DNA of 64,000 bases from Lithobates sylvaticus. Lineage: Eukaryota > Chordata > Amphibia > Anura > Ranidae. The notes below the pieces were generated by a model, which ran no database searches, had not been told where the DNA came from, and was given only the letters and a program-made list of their open reading frames with translations. The first letter of the stretch is position 1; every line of letters starts with the position of its first letter. The translations under genes and the position numbers were made by a program. The DNA lies in assembly GCA_028564925.1 (NCBI GenBank), contig CM053030.1, positions 409,205,738-409,269,737 of the forward strand. The letters run 5' to 3'. Shown here piece by piece: positions 56,690-64,000 of this stretch.

Positions 56690-57540
56690 ACGGCCGCATT
56701 ACCATACATGTTTCAGAGATTGGCCCACCGCTCGTACGGATGCGGGCTCGAGTCTAGTCTTTGGCATGATTTCGGTCATTGGCCACGTATCGGTCTGAAT
56801 CCGGTCGCATCCGGGATGCATCGATTCGCACTGGTTCGCCTAGCCGCTCGGCCTCCTTTCTATACATGCTCCAGAGATAGATTCAGTTACAAGTTGCTCG
56901 GTTTGTTGAAATCTAGTCTTTGTCATGGTTTCATTTCGGTCACTATACCTCTGGGTGGGTCCGGTCGCATCCATAGATGCTCCGATCGGGGCAATCCAGA
57001 CGCACGGCTGCCCGGCCTCATTTCGATACATGCGCCAAGGGCGGAATCGCTTCACAGGTTGCGTTCACTCTTGATTCTTGCCCTTGTCATGGTATGTCAT
57101 TTCTGTCTCACCTTACCACGCCCGGCATGAATGCAGTCACTTCCCCGCACTAATTCGTGTCAGTGTGCCCTAGGCCGGCCTCATTTCAATACATGCGCCA
57201 GGGACGGAATCGCATTGCAGGTTTTCGGTCAACTTTTGATTCTTGTCCTTGTCATGTTATATCATTTCTGTGTCACCTTACCACGCCCCGGCGTTAATTT
57301 AGTCACTTCCCTGTACGAATTCGCGCCGGCGTGCCCTAGGCCGGCCGCATTTCAGTACGTGCTCAAAAAAAAAAAAAAAAAAAGGGGGTTCAGTCACTAG
57401 ACAGTGGCATGATGATCGAGGTCGCTGTCACACGAGTGCTAGCGTTCCACCGCATGCTGTAGCACTTGGAGTCGAACTCGGTGGCAGCCAGTATGTCACA
57501 GTTCGGCCCCAGCGTACCCAGGCAGTTGGCCTCATTTCAC
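56690..57540 (+). repeat. ~165-bp tandem repeats in the element leader
   Basis: Four clear units begin GCCGCATTACCATACATG (56690), GCCTCCTTTCTATACATGCT (about 56849), GCCTCATTTCGATACATGCG (about 57014) and GCCTCATTTCAATACATGCG (about 57178), with a fifth partial GCCGCATTTCAGTACGTGCT (about 57347). Each continues to a 'CTTGTCATG...TCATTT' block. An A run at about 57365-57383 interrupts the last unit. Confidence 0.8.
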
Positions 57541-58074
57541 GGTTGTCTCATTTCTGTACGTGCTCCAGAGTCCGGCTCACAGTCACCCCCATACGGTACG
57601 ACCGGGCCGGGCCCTGTCACGGGATCTTCATTTCAGTTAAGGCAACATGTCCTTTCAGTTATTCGTGTTGTTGTCTGTCATTTGATTCCACAGCTGTCAC
57701 GTCAGTCGACTTAAGTCACTATCGCCTGTTGTTATCATCAACATTGGGTACCGTCGCTCAGGACGGCAGCAGTTTCAGGCTCTTAAATAGGTACTTTCTC
57801 TCACACTCTCTCAGGTCAGTCGGATTCAGTAGGTCCACCTGCACCAGCTTGATCAGGGTTCCAGCAGGTAAAAAAAAATATATATATATATATATATTTA
57901 AAAAAAAAAAAAAAAGACGCAGGGGGGGGGGGGGGGGGGGGGGGGCACCTGCATTTTCATGTCAGGTACGTATACCATAGGTTACACGTCCAAACTAATT
58001 TCTTGTCACCTCTTTATAGGCCCAGCCTGCAGACACGTGACCAGTCAACTAAGCAACGGGTCTTGGCAGCCGCC

Positions 58075-59231
58075 ATGTCGTCAGTCGGCAGCGATGACCT
58101 CACCACCCCGCTATCTCCGGCGTCAGCCTCCGAGGCTGGCAGTGTCCAGTCCCTTAGGGCATGGACAATTCCCAGGCTGTCCGCCGAGCTGAGGCGCAGA
58201 GGGATACCCTTCTCGTCCACGGCCAGGAAGGCGGAGCTATTCAGGCTCCTCTTCCCACCACCGGCCGCAGCCGGTTCCAGCAGCCAGCAGGCGTCCCTGG
58301 AATCCATTTCTTTTCAAATAGTTTTATTGGTAACAAAAAAGAACAGAGTAATGCGACATTCACTGTTACAGGTTAACAAATAACAATATACAACGTTATA
58401 CAGAGCGAAAGGTTACAACTGGTGCGAAACGAGTAGTTGAGGTAAGGCAAAAACGATACACCAGCCGGAGCTCCTGGAATCCATTTCAACCGCCGTCGCT
58501 CAGCTACACGCCCTCGTATCTTCCCTGTCTTCCTCGATCATTGAGGTCCAGGACAGGGTGACACGTCTAGAGACCAGCCCGGCCGCCACGGTTCCGGACC
58601 CTGCCGTGGTCCCAGCCATCAGTGCACCGGCCGCAGGTAGTGAGCTTGCCACAACTACCATTCATCCTTCCCACCTGGTGCCTGAGTTCACGCTCGCTTT
58701 CGGTATGTTCAGGGACGTCCTGTGCTCAGCCTCCCCGGGCAGGAGGGAGGAACTGGACCTCTACCTCCATCTAATCGTAGACCTGGGCCACAAATACGGT
58801 GGTTCAGCATTCTACGATTATCATCGGTCCTTCTCGGCCAAAGCCGCGGCCAGATTCTTACAGTTCCATTTGACAATGGACTGGAGTGTAGTGGACACCG
58901 AGTTGTTCTGCCGCCACTTTGCGGGGTCCCCACTATGTGCTGTCTGTCAGTCAGCGTCCCACACCGCGGTCTGGTGTGCCAACATAGTCTCTGTCCACCC
59001 GACAGCTAGCACGGCCTCTACCAGCACAAGTCAGGCTCAGCAGGCCCCGGCGCAAGGGCAGAAGGTGGACAAGTTGGGACGTCCGGTGCGGATGGTTGGG
59101 GGAGCCGCCATTTGCAATAACTTCAACTACGGCTCCTGCAATTTCAGCCAGTGCCGGCTGTTGCACGTCTGCACCCTATGCCAGAGGGCGCACCCCAGGG
59201 TCCTGTGTGAGGTCAAGCAGAAGAAACCATG
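58075..59231 (+). pseudogene. Gag-like region with SAP-type N-terminus (fossil)
   Basis: The N-terminal text LRAWTIPRLSAELRRRGIPF resembles a SAP DNA-binding helix pair. A gag-like helical region follows (AFGMFRDVLCSASPGRREEL), and a Cys/His-rich C-terminus includes CNNFNYGSCNFSQCRLLHVC, similar in spacing to the Ngaro Gag-like region near 3655-3760. It is interrupted by a 162-bp insertion (58311-58472). A fossil part of the second element. Confidence 0.65.
58311..58472 (-). mobile_element. Short LINE-like 3' end nested in the element
   Basis: Flanked by the exact 15-bp duplication CCTGGAATCCATTTC (58296-58310, 58473-58487). On the minus strand it ends 'AATAAAACTATTTGAAAAG', a poly(A)-signal-type 3' end, so it looks like a severely 5'-truncated retroposon of about 162 bp. 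The clade was not identified. Confidence 0.8.
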
Positions 59232-59279
59232 ACTAAGCCGGGTCAATGTCCTTTGGCTCGATGTTTACCTGACTTCACA

Positions 59280-60260
59280 CCCCACTCCGTCACTCTGAAC
59301 GTCCCCATAGCGGAACACAAGGTTGACGGCCCGGCGCACAAGATCACGTTCTTGGGCATCGACCTTGACACTCTAGCCATGCAGGCCAGCCTTCCCGCAG
59401 ATAAGTTGGACCGTATCAGGACGGTTCTACAAGAGTTCACCCGGGTGGGGGGATGTACTCAGAAGCAACTTCAGTCTCTCATCGGGATGTTAAATTTTGC
59501 TATGAGGATCATCCCCCAGGGCCGCTCCTTTTTTGTCCCGGCTGCTGGTCTTCCTGTCCTACACTCAGGACACAGACCAGGTCATCAGGCTGGATTCAGC
59601 AGCCAGGGCAGATCTGGCCATGTGGGAAGACTTTCTCAGTAATTGGAACGGTGTGTCCCTGTTCATCCCAGTAGTGTTCACGCTGTCACCTCAGGTGGTG
59701 ACAGATGCGGCGGCATCCACAGGATGCGCCGCCATTTTTGGCCATTTGTGGTTCGCCGCCCCTTGGCCTCCTCAGGCACTAGCCACACCAGGCTTCACTA
59801 CACTCACCACCCCCCCCCACCTATGGGGTCACCGTTGGTCTGGAACAGTTTAATGTTTACTGCTCATTCATTCCAGGGAAGTTCAACTCAGCAGCGGACG
59901 CACTCGAAAGTTCCATCTCTCAGCCACTATCCCGGATTGGTCACAACTGACCTTGGACTAGCCCCACATTTACAGTCAGCTACTAACATCATCAACTCTT
60001 CGCTCGCCCGCAACACCCGTCGGGCCTACCGGACGGCCTGGAGGGCATTTAATAAGTTCCTGACACTGGTGTTGCATACCTGGCACACACAGCACGATAC
60101 GCCAGTACGTGGCCGGGGTCTAGCACTTCTTGTCACTTCAAGACCCCGCGAGGCCTTCGGTGTTCTCCTGCCACGCAATGAGGGCTCTACTGCGTGGGGT
60201 TCAGAAACACCAGCCGCCAGTCAGCCCGAAGCGGCTGCCTATCACTGGGGAGATCTTTAA
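59280..60260 (+). pseudogene. RT and recombinase remnants of the second element (fossil)
   Basis: KITFLGIDLDTLAMQASLPA and QLQSLIGMLNFAMRIIPQGR-type text (59340-59530) match the RT block of the Ngaro element. VVTDAAAS near 59695-59720 fits the RNase H start, and SSLARNTRRAYRTAWRAFNK (about 60000-60060) fits the N-terminal core-binding domain of a tyrosine recombinase. The catalytic recombinase part is not seen before the element ends. Fossil and much reduced. Confidence 0.7.
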
Positions 60261-60358
60261 GGGGATGTCTGACATCCTGGATAGGTCCCCTTTTGGTCTC
60301 CTCCTCAGCACCGTCCTGCAGGCTGCGATACCAGCCCAAAGGCCGCCGGTCTTTGTGT

Positions 60359-60641
60359 GCTAGTGATGTTTGTTGCGTACGGCGTAACTACGTAGAGGCT
60401 ATTAGCCAATAGCTTTGGTCTCCTAATTTGATCTGAGCATGCGTGGCACTTTGTCCATCGGAATTCTCTACACACGATCTGAAAAAGTCAGATCGGAATT
60501 TGTTGTCGTTAAAAATTTGAGAGCAGGATCTCAAATTCCGACGGAAAAAGTTCGATGGAGCCCACACACTGGGCGGATTTTCCGACAACATGGTCCGATC
60601 GGACATTTTCCGGTCGGAATTTCCGACCGTGTGTACGGGGC
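60359..60641. mobile_element. PIF/Harbinger-like MITE, copy 4, left half missing
   Basis: The right end CCGACCGTGTGTACGGGGC is followed by TTA. It shares 'AGCCAATAGCTTTGGTCT', 'GATCTGAGCATGCG' and 'GGCACTTTGTCC' with 62360-62754. It starts mid-element exactly where the retroelement ends at 60358. Confidence 0.75.
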
Positions 60642-60646
60642 TTAAC

Positions 60647-61046
60647 AGTGGGGCACTATTCCTCCCACTGACACCAACAATGAGGCACTATTCCTCCCAC
60701 TGACACCAACTATAGGGCACTATTCCTCCCACTGACACCAACTATAGGGCACTATTCTTCCAACTGACACCAAATATGGGGCACCATTACTCCCACTGAC
60801 ACCAACTATAGGGAACTATTCCTCCCACTGACACCAATTATAGTGCACTATTCCTCCAACTGACACCAATTATGGGGCACTATTACTCCCACCAATAATG
60901 TGGCACTATTCCTCCCACTGACACCAGTGATGGGGCATTGTTACTGATGACAAGACATTTTCTGCTCCTACTGGCCATAGTCCGGCCCCTCTAAAGTCTG
61001 AAGGATAATAAACTGGCCCTTTGTTTAGAATGTTTGGAGACTCCTG
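60647..61046 (+). mobile_element. hAT-like minisatellite element, 5'-truncated copy
   Basis: About eight ~35-bp units of 'GGCACTATTCCTCCCACTGA' + 'CACCAACTATA' type, then 'TAAACTGGCCCTTTGTTTAG' and the end TTTGGAGACTCCTG. Same family as 48477-49102; the left end is absent. Confidence 0.75.
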
Positions 61047-61554
61047 CTTTAGAGGAAACTATTTATGGATAGTTCGCTATTCTAACATTACCAACTGGTT
61101 ATTTAGCCAGAGACAGATTTTCATGGCCACTGATGCTTGTATGCCTTCCACCCAACCAACCGGAATCTGTAGTTCTCCACCTTCCTTATCCGTAAATAAA
61201 AAATGAATGTTCATCCAAAGATATGTTGTATCCTTCATAAAAGAATCAGCCTGCAGCCATATCGTTCATGACTAGCTTTATTTAAAGCTGGCCTTTAGTT
61301 ATTTGGGGTATTTCTTTTGGGAAACAGCCAGGGTTTTTTTTTTGTTTTTAGTTTTGGACCCTGTGCGGAAGTGGTCCATTGGGGAGATTTCCCCTCTCCA
61401 CCACTATCCAAGATATGAACACTTATAAGTTTTTTGGAAAACCTACACAAATCATGAGGTTCATATAATTAGCTCAACTTTCATTATACTAAACAATACA
61501 AAACCTATTGCCAATGTTATACCATTGTTAATACCAATAATCAACATGTATAAA
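61047..61554. other. Unassigned AT-rich sequence
   Basis: No gene or repeat family recognised. Confidence 0.5.
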
Positions 61555-62359
61555 TACATAAGTGGTCCATATAGTGAACTCACAGGCAATCACAGAGGAC
61601 AAGGGGGCATTCTTTAGGTCTGAAGAAAAAGAGATTTAATCTTCAAATACGGAAAGGTGTCTTTACAGTAACAGCTGTGAAAATGTGGAATAGATGCCCT
61701 CAAGAGCTGGGTCTGGCCAGCTCAGTAGATTGCTGTAAAAAAAAAGCCAATGTGCTAATCTCAATGCACACGGTCCTGTAGAAATGGCTGTGCATATATA
61801 CAGGTGCTGTAGCAACCAACGGCTGGAACCGTGTCAAGTCAAAGAAAACAGATGTCGCCAGCACACCAAGGATCTCCAGAGTAGGTCCAGAGCTTTAATC
61901 AGTGATCAAATCATTACAGCAGATTGTAACGTTTTGAAGCCACACAGGATCCCTTCATCGGGCATGTCACATGCCTGATGAAGAGGTCTTGCATGGCTTC
62001 GAAACGTTGCAATCTGCTGTAATAATGTGGTCACTGATTAAAGCTCTGGACCTACTCTGGAGATCCTTGGTGTGCTGGTGACATAATTTTTCCTTGCTTC
62101 AAATAAAGGCCCGGATTCTTTCCCAAATGTATATAGTATAACTGGGTACTAACATTTGTAGGTAAAGTTGATCCAGGGAATATCCAATTGCCTCTTGGGG
62201 GATCAGGAAGGATTTTTTTTCCACTGCTGGAGCAAATTGGATCATGCTTTGCTGAGGGTTTGTTTTCATTTCTCTGGATCATTGGTGGTTATAGGATTGT
62301 TTATATTAGATTGTGTGATTTTTATTTTTTTCCCCCTTTTATTGGTTGAACTAGATGGA
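61555..62359 (+). mobile_element. CR1-type LINE 3' end, split by an inverted Penelope piece
   Basis: The left part 61555-61743 ('GACAAGGGGGCATTCTTTAG', 'AGATTTAATCTTCAAATACG', 'CTGGCCAGCTCAGTAGATTG') continues at 62108-62359 ('CCCGGATTCTTTCCCAAATG', 'AACTGGGTACTAACATTTGT', 'TGGTTGAACTAGATGGAC'). This is the CR1 tail of amphibians, a subfamily distinct from that at 43714-43935. Confidence 0.8.
61744..62093. mobile_element. Short Penelope-like foldback insertion with hammerhead-like core
   Basis: Two inverted copies meet at a single-base centre (61968): the left arm runs from about 61852 to 61967 and the right from 61969 to about 62084. The outer left 108 bp is unpaired. It is flanked by similar 14-bp words TTGCTGTAAAAAAA (61730-61743) and TTGCTTCAAATAAA (62094-62107), a degraded target duplication. 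The right arm carries CTGATGA (61975-61981) and CGAAAC (62000-62005), the two conserved boxes of hammerhead ribozymes known in Penelope-like repeats. Confidence 0.72.
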
Positions 62360-62754
62360 CTCGTACACACGGTCGGAAATTCCGACCACAAAATCCTTCT
62401 GATTTTTTCCGACGGATTTTGTCCGACACTGGTGTTGCATACACACGGTCGGACAAAGTTGTCGGAAAATCTGATCATCCTGAACGTGGTGACGTTCGTT
62501 GCGTACGACGGGACTACGTAGAGGCTAGTAGCCAATAGCTTTGGTCTTGTAATGTGATCTGAGCATGCGCGGCACTTTGTCCGTCGGAATTCGCTACACA
62601 CGATCGGAAAAAGTCTGATAGGACTTTGTTGTCGGAAAATTTGAGAGCAGGAGATAAAACTTTGTCCGATGGAGCCTACACACGGTCGGAATTTCCGACA
62701 ACATTGTCCAATAGGACATTTTCCGTCGGAAAATCCGACCGTGTGTATGGGGCA
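62360..62754. mobile_element. PIF/Harbinger-like MITE, copy 5
   Basis: Begins CTCGTACACACGGTCGG and ends CCGACCGTGTGTATGGGGCA, followed by TAA. It is inserted at the end of the CR1 tail. It shares an internal block with copy 4. A clean 3-bp duplication was not seen. Confidence 0.75.
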
Positions 62755-63362
62755 TAACTATGTAAGGTGGCACACCGCATTGCTTTGTGACATTACAGAC
62801 GAACACATGCAACATGCAGAAAGAAACACGGTGCCTATTTTATTATATTTATTTAAAAATATTTCACACTGCTTTTATGGTAGACTTTCAATGAGTTTTG
62901 AAAATGATATTTAGATCAGTGAGCTAACTGATAATATATGGGACCGAAAAACAGACATCTCTATGCAGGTTGACTGTGTTATTTATAGATGGCAGTTTAT
63001 TTACAGCTGGGAGCCTGGAATTCATGCTTAATCAAAGGTGACAATGTATGCAGCTTGCAATAATCAAATTGTTGTGGATATTCACATTCCTCAGCTAGTT
63101 CAGTAGCGAGTCATTCATCACCCTGAAGAGAGAGCCCCATCTTACATTACAGTCACATTTTAGTGCTCTTTGCTGTTCACCTCCTCCTGAAATGTAAATG
63201 TCACAGAAAGAGTTTTTATTTCTCACTGACTCCGGATTCAATTTCACATACAAGTGTCTGATGGCAGCCAGAACCGGCACTGTTTTGTCATTACATGCCA
63301 GACACCTGATGTAGATGTCTGAACAGGAGCTGCATTTTTTTTTTTTAGCCAACACTTTACTG
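62755..63362. other. Unassigned AT-rich sequence
   Basis: No gene or repeat family recognised. Confidence 0.5.
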
Positions 63363-64000
63363 TTTAACCACTTCAGCCCCGGAACATTTGGCTGCCCAAA
63401 GACCAGAGCACTCTTTGCGATTCGGCACTGCGTCGCTTTATCTGACAATTGCGCGGTCGTGCGACGTTGCACCCAAACAAAATTGGCGTCCTTTTTTTCC
63501 CACAAATAGAGCTTTCTTTTGGTGGTATTTGATCACCTCTGCGGTTTTTATTTGCGCTATAAACAAAAAAAGAGAGACAATTTTGAAAAAAAAGCATACA
63601 TTTTTTAATTTTTGCTATAATAAATATCCCCCAAAAATATATATAAAAAAAAAAAAAATTTCCTCAGATTAGGCCGATACGTATTCTTCTACATATATTT
63701 TGTAAAAAAAAATCGCAATAAGTGTTTATTGATTGGTTTGTGCAAAAGTTTACAAAATAGGGGATAGTTTTATGGCATTTTTATTAATAATTTTTTTTTT
63801 ACTAGTAATGGCGTCGATCAGCAATTTTTATCGTGACTGCGACATTATGGCGGACATTTTTGATGCCATTTTGGGACCATTGCTATACATTGCACTGATT
63901 ACTGTAAAAATTACACTGCCAGTGAAGGGGTTAACCAGTAGGGGGCGCTGAAGGGGTTAAGTGTGTCCTAGGGATGTGTTCTAACTGTGGGGGGGGGGGC
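63363..64000 (+). repeat. Dispersed repeat, same family as 9708-10310, cut by the window end
   Basis: Starts TTTAACCACTTCAGCCCCGG. It shares 'CGGCACTGCGTCG', 'TGACAATTGCGCGGTCGTGC', 'TTTTGGTGGTATTTGATCAC', 'TTTATGGCATTT' and 'AGTGAAGGGGTTAA' in order with the copy at 9708. It is longer at its left end and continues past the window. Confidence 0.75.

Larger units (their letters stand above)
55289..60358 (+). mobile_element. Second tyrosine-recombinase retroelement, DIRS/Ngaro class (fossil)
   Basis: A fossil element with a long C/T-rich leader (55289-58020) carrying tandem repeats, a gag-like region beginning with a SAP-type domain, an RT remnant and a recombinase remnant. The 22-bp start word around 'CCCAAAGGCCGCCGGTCTTT' (55346-55365) recurs at the right end (about 60337-60356), consistent with a terminal repeat. 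It is clearly broken: large parts of RT-RNase H and recombinase are gone, with many breaks. It is older than the element at 1463-8852 and belongs to a different family. A 162-bp LINE piece is nested inside. Confidence 0.75.

Overview
The window reads as repeat-dense, non-coding nuclear DNA of an amphibian, most likely a ranid-type frog. This rests on recognising its repeat families: T2/Kolobok-like TTAA MITEs, PIF/Harbinger MITEs whose ends read TGCCGCGTACACAC, CR1, L1 and L2 LINEs, V-SINEs, Tc1 elements, Penelope-like elements and Ngaro/DIRS-class tyrosine-recombinase retroelements. The species is an inference. I found no convincing host protein-coding gene, rRNA, tRNA or CRISPR array. Every protein-like stretch I could recognise belongs to a transposable element.

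Layout: 0.4-0.65 kb, a minus-strand V-SINE. 1.46-8.85 kb, a Ngaro-like retroelement with gag-like, RT-RNase H, tyrosine recombinase and SGNH-hydrolase regions and split direct repeats (A1 - genes - B1 - A2 - B2). 9.5-12.4 kb, a chain of MITEs, several sharing one TTAA. 13.4-16 kb, L2 pieces, a minisatellite-bearing repeat and a probable solo LTR. 16.5-22.2 kb, a Penelope-like insertion built as a near-perfect 5.15-kb palindrome of two head-to-head 5'-truncated copies, bounded by a 14-bp target duplication. 23-26.4 kb, more TTAA and Harbinger MITEs. 29-30.1 kb, a long minisatellite. 30.5-32.15 kb, a nearly complete Tc1 transposon with long IR/DR-type ends. 34-35 kb, a hAT MITE with an exact 8-bp target duplication.

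35.7-36.5 kb is a minisatellite. 38.8-43.9 kb is a CR1 LINE that is internally scrambled and interrupted by a 5'-truncated L1 (40.46-42.78 kb) and a TTAA MITE (43.14-43.71 kb). 45.7-46.1 kb is a mariner-like MITE. 48.5-50.3 kb holds a hAT-like minisatellite element and a second probable solo LTR. 50.8-53.4 kb holds two Tc1 elements fused at a junction, the second split by a Harbinger MITE and a CR1 tail. 54.9-60.36 kb is a second, more decayed tyrosine-recombinase element whose 5' border lies in a local tandem duplication. 60.4-64 kb holds Harbinger, hAT-like, CR1 and inverted Penelope pieces and a partial copy of the repeat seen at 9.7 kb.

Nesting gives relative ages: L1 after CR1, Harbinger after Tc1, the inverted Penelope piece after CR1. 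The strongest candidates for follow-up are the target-site-bounded Penelope palindrome and its small counterpart at 61.7-62.1 kb, the shared-TTAA MITE chains, the hydrolase-bearing Ngaro, and the CR1 copy patched with out-of-order and L1-matching segments.
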